NCBI GenBank assembly: GCA_031835245.1
Contig: JAVKOQ010000299.1
Location: forward strand, 1-63,139
Origin: Balamuthia mandrillaris
Taxonomy: Eukaryota; Discosea; Longamoebia; Balamuthiidae
Direction: 5' to 3'
Length of the DNA: 63,139 nucleotides
The notes below the pieces were generated by a model that had not been told where the DNA came from, ran no database searches, and saw nothing but the letters and a program-made list of their open reading frames with translations. The position numbers and the translations under genes are program-made. Of the stretch, positions 25,173 through 35,108 are shown piece by piece; the first letter of the stretch is position 1, and every line of letters starts with the position of its first letter.

Positions 25173-25551
25173 AACTTCACAAACAAGACGAACACCTATA
25201 CCAACAGGCAGCAATACATACCACGAGGACCCGGATCTTGACAAAGTGTTTCCATAGCAGCATGATGGGTATGTCCTGCTCAGAGGAGGGATGGAGTTGA
25301 AACGTGACTCGTTTGGGCGGCGCACATGCCTTTTGTATGCTGAACATAACGAAGAAGAAAGAAGAAAATTTGGATAGGATAAATAATGAACCGATTTTCG
25401 TTCGTATCTTGTTTTTTTTTTTTTTTTTTTAAGAGCGAGTGCAAACGTACAGCTGGTTGGCTTCCTGGATGTGGGCCTGCAGGTCCCTGTAGGTACTTGC
25501 AAAGTCCCGGCGGTTCAGCCGGTGCACCTCTTTGGACTCCTTATTCCCCAT
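24131..25551 (-). CDS. RNF141: RING-finger E3 ligase, RNF141-like
   Basis: Exons: 25451-25551, 25222-25339, a third from about 24673-24701 down to 24441, and 24131-24299. The C3HC4 RING is complete across the last intron: CVICMERRAEVALSCTHAFC, then SACIEEW and TTCPMC. Sequence after the RING (MWVLTGS) matches RNF141 (WVVSDA). The N-terminus MGNKES fits an N-myristoylation signal, as does human RNF141. The second exon (VTFQLHPSSEQDIPIMLLWK) aligns with the RNF141 middle domain. The second intron (24.70-25.22 kb) is a long GAA/GAAC plus GA array, and its acceptor or a small exon within it is unresolved. Predicted ubiquitin ligase at membranes. TGTCGACA lies 78 bp upstream of the start. Confidence 0.8.
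24768..25170. repeat. (GAA)n/(GAACAA)n and (GA)n compound array
   Basis: Purine/CAA-rich array in the RNF141-like intron, about 250 bp of AAGAAC-type units, then two (GA)n blocks to 25170. Pyrimidine-rich on the sense strand. The apparent poly-Glu/Gln open frame across it is a repeat artefact. Confidence 0.88.
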
Positions 25552-25613
25552 CTTTCGTCTTTTTTTTTTTTTTTGTGAACAGACCCAGGTCGACATGATT
25601 TTTCAACATTTTG

Positions 25614-25636
25614 TGTCGATACTTTTCGTGTCGACA
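25614..25636. promoter_or_regulatory. TGWCGWCA octamer, RNF141-like promoter
   Basis: Exact TGTCGACA at 25629-25636 with near matches TGTCGATA (25614-25621) and GGTCGACA (25588-25595), 40-85 bp upstream of the minus-strand start. Confidence 0.6.
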
Positions 25637-25815
25637 TGGGAATAAAGATGGTATAGCCTTGAATACCACAACCAGAGGGGTCCGGCATCAGGGTACCACT
25701 TTCGTAAAAGGAGACGAGGCACAAACAAATAAAAATATTGCAAGCTTGGAAGAAACCACTAAAACTGAACGTAAAAAAAAAAAAAAGAAACTATATAAAG
25801 TAAAAAATGAGGACT

Positions 25816-25887
25816 TAGCAGAGAGAGGTTTCGATCCTCCGACCTGTGGGTTATGGGCCCACCACGCTTCCACTGCGCCACTCTGCT
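25816..25887 (-). tRNA. Initiator tRNA-Met (CAT)
   Basis: A 72-nt tRNA on the minus strand. The acceptor stem begins AGCAGAG and pairs with CTCTGCT, so the first pair is A1-U72 as in eukaryotic initiators. The anticodon stem has three G:C pairs (GGGCCCATAACCC) with anticodon CAT. The T-arm reads GGATCGAAACC-like, with A54/A60-type initiator features. It is very close to the human initiator tRNA. No intron. A T-run terminator follows about 10 nt downstream on the minus strand. Confidence 0.93.
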
Positions 25888-26083
25888 TTCTCGAGAGTTC
25901 GGAACGAGCGTTTCCCGAATGCTTAGGGCCATTCCAAACCCACAGTGAGAGAAAGCAGGAGGAAAGCAAGAATCCGCATAACTGGCATTCTTAACATTCA
26001 AGTGTCTACAAAAATGTGCCGAAGTCGACAAATATTGTCCGCAAAAATCCGTAAGGCAAAGAAAGGAAAGAAAGAAAGAAAGA

Positions 26084-26972
26084 ATGACCAGAAAGAGTAG
26101 CGCCCGTACGTCCTTTCCGGCCTTTGCCTTTCCCCCTCCATTGTTTGGTGTTGTGCCTTCTCTTCTTCTTGTTCTTCTTCTTTAGGTTAATTTGCAAAAA
26201 CTGAATTCATAATAGGAAGAAAAAAGTTGAGAGATCGTGAGGCGGCACGAGAACAAGCAGAAGAAAGTTCCGGGGGAGGAGCGTCGGAGTGGAGCACCGC
26301 CCCCATCTCCATGACCTTGGAAATGGGGGGTGCTGGTTTTGGGGGTGGAGCATCAACGTCCGCTGAAAGCTCCGAAGGTGGAGGATGGAGCACAGCGCCC
26401 ATTCTCGGTGGCAGTGCCGTTAGACCCATGCCGTTGTTGGGCTTGAATGAAAACGATACCCCAAAACCTTCTTCTTCATCCTCTTCCTCTTCTTCACTTG
26501 CAGAGTCTTTACATCGGTTTCTTCTCCTCCTGCTTCTTTCTTCTGCTTGTTCCTCTTCGTGCTCTTCGCTGCTTGTTTCTTCGTTCTTCGTTCTTCGTTC
26601 TTCTTGTTCTTCTTGTTCTTGTCCTTGTTCTTGTTCTTCTTCTTCTTGTTCTTCTTGTTCTTCTTCTTCTTCTTCTCTCTTTTTCTCTTTTTCTCTTCTT
26701 CTTTGGTTTTTCTTCTTGTTCTCTTCTTGTTCTTGTTCTTCTTGTTCTTGTTGTTGCTTTTTTTTTTTTCAAACTCACATGAACTCTTCGCCATCAGCAA
26801 CGGAGTAAGCAAAGCGATCAACAAAGGCAAAAAACTATCACGCAAAGCAAAGCAACGCAAAGAAGCCAAAACGGCCAAAGCATTGGCCTTCTCGGAACAA
26901 ACCGCCAAAAAGGCCACCACTCGAGAGAAAACCAAACAAAGAAAAGAGAAATGGAAAAACTTGTGGACATAA
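26084..26972 (+). CDS. Small basic protein, ALB1-like ribosome-biogenesis factor
   Basis: Three exons: 26084-26105, 26216-26516, 26798-26972; about 165 residues. The start MTRKSSARRKKLRD is very basic. The middle is Gly/Ser-rich with two WSTAPI repeats, then a Ser run. The C-terminus (NGVSKAINKGKKLSRKAKQR, ending TKQRKEKWKNLW) resembles the C-terminal helix of Alb1, a pre-60S shuttling factor (about 175 residues in yeast). This is pattern memory, not a search, so another nucleolar basic protein is possible. Intron 2 is a CTT/TGTTCT array. A near-match octamer AGTCGACA is at 26023-26030. Confidence 0.55.
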
Positions 26973-27037
26973 ACGAAAACCATCTTTCAGGTTTGGTTTT
27001 TCCTCAAAGAAGCACGCTTTTCGACTCTGTTTTTCTT

Positions 27038-28293
27038 TTATAGCATTTGTCGCCAGAGAAACTCTGGTGTATAGAAGGAAGAAGCAGATGAAGCAGGCCG
27101 CATTCCTCCTTCTGCTTCTTCTGTCTTTGTCTTCTGCTCTCCTTCAGCGGCTTGTTTGTTCTCAGCAGCCACAATGGAACAACTGCGAGAGCAAGTGTAA
27201 ATCAAGAGTGTTCCCCAGTTGACGGATGGTGTTGCCTCGCCGGGCGCCAATGACGCGACCTTCTCGACATCCAAGAAATGGAGCAACTGCGGCATAACTT
27301 GAAACTCTAACGAGCATGACGCACCGCAACGAGCGCAAGGGGGGATGTCTGTGGAGGAAGATGGTCTCCCTGTGTTAGACACCCAAAGGGCCTCGGTCTT
27401 GGTTGGATCGGCATAGTATCTGCTCGTTGTTGATGAGTGAAAGGAGAAGGGAAGGAGGGTAATGAAGAGAGAAGGAGTAGGTGATAGCAAGCAGATGAAC
27501 AAACCGAAGGCATTGGTCGGGATCTCGGCTAATCCTTTGTTGAAACTTGACAAAAGAGCCATCGGCCTGGTACTTCATCTCAAAGTCAGCATCAGGGTCA
27601 TCCTTGCCTTGCGGATGCACAACGGGAATCGCTCCATAACGCTCCTTCAACTCCTTTTCGCTCAGTGCCTTCTCCGTCTCCGTGGGAGGTCCCTCCGCTT
27701 CAGTCACAATCTCAAACTCTGGCCACAACGCGGGATGCTGTTCTTCTTCCTCTTCCTCTTCTTTGGATATGTTGTTTGCATCTTGTTGTTTGGAGTTGGC
27801 GTCGAGGGAGGCACATTGTAGCTTGTGTTGAGGCCAATGAAGGACTTGGTGAGCACGGCTGCAGTAGTGTGCAGCTTTGCACTTTCCACAACGTTTGGGT
27901 GCTCCTGCTCCGCATATAATGCATGTGGTGACTGAACAAGAAGCAAGAAGTCAAACTCGAGCAGCGAAGAGATGAGAGTATAGGAGGCGCTGGAGAACCA
28001 GAGAGCAGAGAGCAGAGAGAGAAGAGAGGGGAGAGAGAGAGAGAGAGAAGAGAAGAGAAGAGAAGAGAAGAGAAGAGAAGAGAAGAGAAGAGAAGAGAAG
28101 AGAAGAGAAGAGAAGAGAAGAGAAGAGAAGAGAAGAGAAGAGAAGAGAAGAGAAGAGAAGAGAAGAGAAGAGAAGAGAAGAGAGACGAACAAGTAGAAGG
28201 CGGAACAAAGCGGTAGCGTGGCGCATCATCGTCTTCTTCTTCGGACTCCGACTCTGTATCTGTTTCTTCTTTTTCTTTCTCTTTGTTTGGCTT

Positions 28294-28324
<31 letters not shown>

Positions 28325-29003
28325 GATGGCGAGGATGGAGACGGGGAAGGAGGAACGGGAAGGTAGTAAGGGTTGTCCTTGGGCAGCTGGCAGCGCAGCA
28401 CTTTGAAGCTGCCGTTCAGCAAACGTTGATGACAAGCGCCATCCTTGCAGGCAAAAACGTAGAGAAAACGATGGTAGGAGTCCTCATGAGACAGAGGAGC
28501 ATAAACCTGTTGTCCGCTAGGCAGTGAGAAAGAAAGAGAGGAAGAGAGAGAAAGAGAGAGAGAGCAAACTTGTAAGAGGAGAGGCATCGGTGCTTCGCAG
28601 TGAGGGCACTGAAGCTGTTCGCTGCTGGGCACGCCCTTCGGGATCAACCACACCTGTCGGTGTGTGTGAGAGAGGAAGAAAAAAGTGAGAGGAGGGAGGA
28701 CGAGCACACAAGAGCACACAAGAACAAACGTACAGGCTTTCCGCCCACTTTGCTGAGCAGAAAGGGATAGTTGATGAGCCGACGCGGAGCTTTCTCCACA
28801 AACCCCAAAAAAACTTTCCCTCCTTCTTGTTCTCTGGTCGTGGCGGGCTCCTCGCATGAAGGAGAAGAAGAGAAGGAAGCGTCGTTGGGCAGAGCCTCCT
28901 CTACCTGTTGTTGCGGTGCCGGAGCGTCGGCGGCGGAGAAGGAGGAGGAGGACGAGGAAGCAGCATCCGAGGAAGAGGACGTTACTGTCTCTCCGTTTTC
29001 CAT
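27038..29003 (-). CDS. PDCD2: PDCD2 (MYND zinc-finger protein)
   Basis: Exons: 28734-29003, 28570-28653, 28191-28506, 27505-27931, 27038-27419, phases consistent. The N-terminal TYPP-like domain reads LGFVEKAPRRL and SKVGGKPVWL, then CPHCEAPM and LLLQVYAPL. The MYND zinc finger is intact: CGAGAPKRCGKCKAAHYC and HQVLHWPQHKLQC. The C-terminus has FPEFEIV-like WPEFEIVTEAE, CARCGASCSLEFQVMPQLL and the final CSRSCS, EFLWRQ, as in human PDCD2. The family chaperones ribosomal protein uS5 during 40S assembly. Extra Gln and Glu/Ser runs lie between blocks. Intron 3 is a 136-bp pentamer array. Confidence 0.92.
28046..28184. repeat. (AGAGA)n pentamer array, about 27 copies
   Basis: Near-perfect pentanucleotide repeat filling PDCD2 intron 3; reads (TCTCT)n on the sense strand and starts next to the exon 3 donor. 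Confidence 0.92.
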
Positions 29004-29083
29004 TTTCCTTTTTTTTTGTTCTTTTTTTTTAAATTTAAAATAAAAATTTTTTGAGGCGAAAAAAAAGAAAATCAAAAAAGTGA

Positions 29084-29155
29084 TGGTTCTAACGAGTTTC
29101 GATCTCGTGACCTTTCGCGTGTGAGGCGAACGTGATACCACTACACCATAGAACC
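29084..29155 (-). tRNA. tRNA-Val (CAC), minus copy
   Basis: A 72-nt tRNA: acceptor stem GGTTCTA/TAGAACC, D-arm TGTAGTGGTATCAC, anticodon arm TTCGCCTCACACGCGAA with 7-base loop CTCACAC (anticodon CAC, valine GTG codons), T-arm with GATCGAAAC. It is nearly identical in the D and anticodon arms to human tRNA-Val. A T-run follows on the minus strand as Pol III terminator. It lies 81 bp upstream of the PDCD2 start. Confidence 0.94.
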
Positions 29156-29463
29156 TTATTGGTGAGTGGGGGAGAAAAAATATGGAACCGGGACAAAGCT
29201 GATGGTTTTGGACAGAAAAGAAGGGAATATTAGCAGCACGTTGCGCTTTGTGTCCTTGCGTACAGCCTTTGATGAGCGATAAAAGCACGATGCTGCCCCA
29301 ACCAAGGTCGTTGCCTTCGCACAGCAGCAACAACTTATCGTGGCCACCCTCGTCCATGTTACGCGCTCGTCGCCGGTTGGAATTACCCTGCTGAGAGCTC
29401 ATTCAAGCCCACCAGGCTTCTTCGTAGCCACAGGACAGGAGGATTCGGCAAGGTCATCAACAA

Positions 29464-29535
29464 GGTTCTATGGTGTAGTGGTATCACGTTCGCCTCACAC
29501 GCGAAAGGTCACGAGATCGAAACTCGTTAGAACCA
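29464..29535 (+). tRNA. tRNA-Val (CAC), plus copy
   Basis: Same 72-nt sequence as the copy at 29084-29155 but in the opposite orientation, 308 bp away. Flanks differ apart from a few bases, so only the gene body is duplicated. A TCTTTTG/T-run lies just downstream. Confidence 0.94.
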
Positions 29536-29841
29536 TCTCTTTTGTTTGATTTTTATTTTAGGAATTATGCCAAATTAGGAAACTGCGTGAACCGGTTTTT
29601 TTTTTTTTTTCGGTATTTTTTTCCCCAACGGAGGGAGAACACCCCCTTCGAAGGAAACGAAAAGAGGGAATCACAGGGGGGCACCACCGCCTACCGTTGA
29701 ACCACTTCACTTTCACTTATCGGTCCATTTAACAAAAGGATCCCTCACCATCCTTTTTTCGTTATTTCCGACACATTTCCATCCCCGTTGGAGCTTTCAA
29801 AGAGGCAACCTTGCTGATAAAGAGACACCGCAGAGGCAAAG

Positions 29842-32800
29842 ATGAGTGAGGCAGACGCCTACGACTTTTATGGAGAGGGAAGCTCCACTGATGACTCTGG
29901 CACGCCAAGGAGCTTTCAACTATCTGACCCTCTCCTAAGCTGTAATTCTTCTCCCGATCTTCATTTTGATCCCCTTCTTCTACCTCAAAGCGAAGACGAC
30001 GATGAGGACGCTTACGATGAAGATCAAGCCGAATACGAAGAGGACCATGAGGATCCTCTCACAACAAGCTTTCAAAAGGAAAGCCAGGGCCTGGTTGTGG
30101 AGTCTTCGCATGGGTCTTCCTCAAAAAAGATGAAGAAGAAGACAGGGAAACCGGGGCTCAGAAGGACGAATTCTGCCTCTGCAGCAAGCAATATGAAAAT
30201 AACTAAAAAGTCAACCTCACAACCAGTGGGAGGATCCCCTCGAATACCTCCACGAACTGCTCGAGAGCACTCCTCCGCCTCGGCTCTGCCTTCTCAACAG
30301 AGAAAGAGTTCTGCTCCGCCAAGCGGCATACATGTCACCCCACCTTCTCCTCCCGTCGCGTCTGCTAGTTCAAGTTTGGCAACAGAAAAGGAGGAGGGGG
30401 AGAGGACTGCAAGAAGAATGGAAAGAAGGATGCAGGTCATAAAGGAACTGGTTGCCACGGAAGAGAAATATGTAAACAGTATCGAAGCGCTCGTTGAGGT
30501 AGGCGATTCAACTTACCTTCTTTTTCCTTCCTCCGCTTTCACGATAAACAGTACGAAACAAAAAAAGGTTTATCTTCAAGACCTGCGAGGCAGCCGTTTG
30601 TTGGAGGCGGAAGAGGTGGAGATCATGTTCTCCAACATTGAACACATTCTGAAGCTTAACCAGAACCTCCACACCAAACTCAAAGAACGGACGACCGGTT
30701 GGGAGACCCAGGGAACTGACCCTTCCAAGCGGGTCCTCTCCGACATCCTCTTATCCGTCGTAAGTGACTTCATTTTTTATTATTATTATTTTTAATTTTT
30801 CGTATTATTTTCTTATTTTTCTGTACTGTTATGTTACGACAACTGAGTAACTTAAATTGTTTTATCTTTGTAACGGTTATACAGTTCCCTTTCATGAAGA
30901 TATACAGCCAATATTGTACACGGCAGGACAAAGCCACCGAGCTCCGCCTCAAGCTCGTCAAAGAGAACTCCAAATTCAAGTCCTTTCTCAAAGTAATTCT
31001 CTCTCTTTTCCTTCTTTTCCTTCTTCGTATTGCCTTTTTGCTTCATCTTCTCCTCTCTTCTTCCTCTCTCTTCTCTCTTCTCCATGTATGTTTGTTCTGC
31101 TTCTGTCATTGTTGTGAGTGCACAAAACAAATAAAAAAAAACCAAACACCAAACAGAAAGCACAACAGAACAAGAGATGCAACAACCAAGACCTGGGCTC
31201 CTTTCTCATCATGCCTATCCAACGCATCCCTCGCTACAAGCTCCTCCTGCAGGAGCTCCTCAAGTGCACGCCCGAGGAGCATGCCGACCATAAGGGCCTG
31301 GTAAAGGCGTTTGAGATCATGGACTCCATAGCAACCTTTATAGAGGACAGGCAGCAGAATGGGCAGCCCTTGAACGTGAGGCGGTTGATTGCTGCTCATG
31401 AACAATTCGGAGAAGTGGAGGTTAGTTTTATCTTTCTTCTCCTCAAAAACAAGAAACACAACTTGAAATAACAATAAAACAATAAAACAGAGAATGATGC
31501 AACCTTGGAGAAAATGGGTCAAAGACGGAGAGATAATGGCCGTGGATCGGCTGCGCGCTGCCAACAAGACCCGCCAACTGTGGATCTTCCTGTTCACCGA
31601 CATTCTCTGCTTTGCTCGCTTGAAGAGTCGCGGTGGCTCTCTCGCCGTCTCTCCTCGTGGAGAGGAGAGCGATTCGCGTTCTCCTCCGAAATCGCCAAAG
31701 TCCCCAAAATCTCCTCACCACCACTCTCCTTCTCCTCGTTCGAAGAATAAGTTGTTGGCCAACTTGGATATCATCGATCGCGGAGAGAAAGAAAAGGCAG
31801 GAGAAAAAGGAGGAAAGAAGAAGAAAGGATTAAGTCCTGCCGCTTCATTGTCTTCTTTGTCGGATGTGGTTGGTGGAGAGAGAGGAGAGGATGGTGGAAA
31901 CGAAGAGGAGACAGATGAGGAATTTGAGTTCTTGGGGAAAATGTATTTGTCAGAGGTATGGTTGAGAGATGTAGATGCTGGTAGTGGAGGAGGGAACACC
32001 TTCTTGCTGTACTCCCCGCAGGTGAGCTTCATATTTACCGCTGGTACTGCGGAGGAAAAGAAGGTCTGGATGGATACACTTGCCTCTACCACGGAGACCT
32101 ATCTCGACAGCAACACTAAGTTCTCTGGTATGTCTTGTGGCTCCTTCCTGCTTCCTTCTTTGTTGTTGTTTACTTTCTTCCTTCATTCTGTTGTTGCAAA
32201 CAGATCATCGGGCGGAAGTACTAAAAGGATTACAAGAAAAGCTAAAGAAAACCAATGAAGCACAACAAAGCCAACAACCAATGCACGACGCCAAAACAGA
32301 GATAACAACACAATCTCTAGGGATGGGCATCTACCTTGAAGAAGGAAACGACGAAGATGTGCTGCACGATAACATGTCTCGCATTTTTGGGCCAAACTTT
32401 TTCCAACTGCCGCCCGGACAAAAGGTTGGCATGAGTGCTAACAACAAGAAGGAAGAAGGGGATAGCAACAACAGCAGTACTACTTATAACAACACGAACA
32501 ATAAGAAAGAAAGTAAGAAAAAGCGAGGCTCGTTGGGAAGGAAGAACAAAACAGTAAATGACTTACGGAAGGCGATGGAAGGGGCCGAAGGCAGCCAGCA
32601 TCCGCGAAGGGTTCGTTGCTTTTCTTCTTTTCATCGTTCATCTCTTTGTGTCGTGGGGTTAAATATTTCTGTGTGTGTTGTTGTGTTATGAAAAAAACAA
32701 GCATTCCAGTTACGGAAAACAACAGAGAGTACTACAGGAGGGCTACCTTTTGGTCTCACGGAGCTCTGGCGGCAGCAGTAACAACACCCTCACGAGACGC

Positions 32801-33753
32801 ACCATGACGATTACGCTAAAAAAGAATGCTGGCCAGCATCGATGGAGAAAGCGATACTGCGTCCTTCTGCACGATCGTTTGATGCTCTACAAGAGCAAGG
32901 AAGACACAAAGATGAGCGGCTGCGTCATTCTCAAGAACTGCAAACTCTCCAAAAAGTGCGGCAAGGAAATATTTCCTCCTGGTTCTCCTTCGCTTTCTGC
33001 TGCCGCTTCTTCATCGTCTTCTGTTTCAGAGATTGCTGAAGTTAATCAAGCGAAGGAGTTGTTTTGCTTCACGGTGAAGGAAGTGGATGATGTATCCACA
33101 TCTTTCCTAGAAGAGAAGGACAGAGAGATTCAACAAACTGCCAGTAACAGTGGAAGAATGCATAGAGATCGGATCAGTCCTCCTCCCTCTCCCTCTACCT
33201 CGTCATCTTTATCTGTGAGCGTTACAGGTGAGAAAAAGGAAAGACCGCCAAAGCGAAGGGTCTTCGCTGCGGAGAGCAAAGAACTGATGGAGGAGTGGAT
33301 GATAAAAGTGGGCACGCAGATACGTACCATGAGAACGCAACAGGAGCAACTGCTCATGTTGGTGGAGCAGCAGCTTCGAGCGCAGGCTGCTTTCAAGCAA
33401 CAGCAGCAACAACCAATGCCAAAATCTCCCAAGTCGCCAAAACACGTTTGCTATCTTGCTCCTTGCTTTTATTCTGCCTCTGTCTTCCTCTTTCTTCTTT
33501 CTTTCTTCTTTCTTCTTTCTTCTTTCTTCTTTCTTCTTTCTTCTTTCTTCTTTCTTCTTTCTTCTTTCTTCTTCTCTGTTGCTAAAAACCTGTTCTGTTT
33601 TAGAACAAAGGCGAAGATACATTAGCAAGAGATGGTTCGCAAAGTCCGCGAGGGAGCACATCGCCAAGTCTGTTCCGAAGAAAGACGCTGGCAACTTTAC
33701 CTCGAATTGGGCGCAGCAACTCCTCCAAGTCTGATATCATCAAACCTGGATGA
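29842..33753 (+). CDS. RhoGEF with DH-PH and a second PH domain
   Basis: Exons: 29842-30498, 30568-30759, 30885-30992, 31157-31420, 31491-32127, 32204-32610, 32726-33445, 33604-33753; all phases agree. The N-terminal 190 residues are acidic then Ser/Pro-rich. The DH domain runs from [20 protein letters not shown] through [20 protein letters not shown] to the signature [18 protein letters not shown] domain split by a Lys/Ser-rich insert follows ([17 protein letters not shown], ending [13 protein letters not shown]). A second PH domain is in exon 7 ([38 protein letters not shown]). It is predicted to activate Rho/Rac GTPases at membranes. No exact promoter octamer lies near its start, unlike many neighbours. 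Confidence 0.88.
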
Positions 33754-33868
33754 AGCAAAACTGAAAAAAGGTCGAGAAGAAAAACAAAAATACAGACAAA
33801 AAAGAGAATGTTCACTTTACATAACAACAAATATAAAAGAACCTGTAACTCATAAGAAAACAAAGTAC

Positions 33869-34363
33869 TTAAGAATCAACGCCCAGAGCGTGCTGTATTT
33901 CAGCCAAGAAGGTGGAAGAATCGGTTTGTACGTTGGGCGTATTGTAGGCCAGTCCTTGGTCGTACACAAAGAAGAAGCGCGTGACAACGTAATCTGGCTC
34001 TGGACAGACCCACACTGATCCGCTCTTTCGCACCGAGTTATGGTTAATGACTGTGCATTTAAAAAAAATAATTAGCTTTACAATATGAGAAACAAGGAAA
34101 CGCAAGAAAGAAAGACGGTACCTTCACATAAGGCTATACAATAAAAGTTAGAGGTACTAAGAAAACGGTTTGAGCTGGATTCTCCCGAGGAAGATGAAGC
34201 GGTGTTGTTGCTATGACCCTAAGAAAAGATCATTGATGATGGTAAGTATTTTTTGAATAAACAAACAAACAAACAAACAAACAAACAAACAAACAAACAA
34301 ACAAACAAACAAACAAACAAACAAACAAACAAACAAACAAACAAACAAACAAACAAAATGAAG

Positions 34364-34396
<33 letters not shown>

Positions 34397-35070
34397 GGAA
34401 GGGGAGAGAGGGAGAGAGGGAGAAAGAGAGGGAGAGAAGATAGAGGGAGAGATGGGAAAAAGAACCCGTCTTGAAATGCCGCGCCCGTGCATCTGAGAAT
34501 AGCCAAAGCTTGTCGTGGAATGAGGCGATAAATAAATACCAGCACCATAGGCAGCACCGTTGAGTTGTAATTTGGTTCCGCTTGCGTTCTTTAGTCCCAT
34601 TCTGTCGCTTAAAGTGAGTTTTGATGCAAAAGAGAGAAGAGAAAAGTGGAAAAGAAAAGAGATTAAAAAGATGAAAACCGTAGAATACAGTGCCAATTTT
34701 CCACTCTAGAACCATGAAAGGCAAAGACAGATCCATGTTGTGCTTTTAACTCTCTGAATTTTTCTTCCTTTTCGGGAGGACTGCTCAAAAGTACGTATTG
34801 ATAGGGTGTGTTCATGGACGGAATGTGCTGTAATTACAATCGTAAAAACTTTTTTGTTAGCTCCAAAAATACAAGCGAAAAAAAAAAAGAGAGCAGGTGA
34901 GAGGAATTGTACCCTGCTTTTTGAAAGCTTAACGATGTGTGAACGATTGCTAGAGATAATCCATTGGAGAAGAGGATAAGCCAACCGATCCACCCTATCC
35001 AATTGATCTTTCATTGAGAGACAATCCTGCATAAACAAAGAAAATCACAATGCACAGTCAAATCGACAGG

Positions 35071-35108
<38 letters not shown>

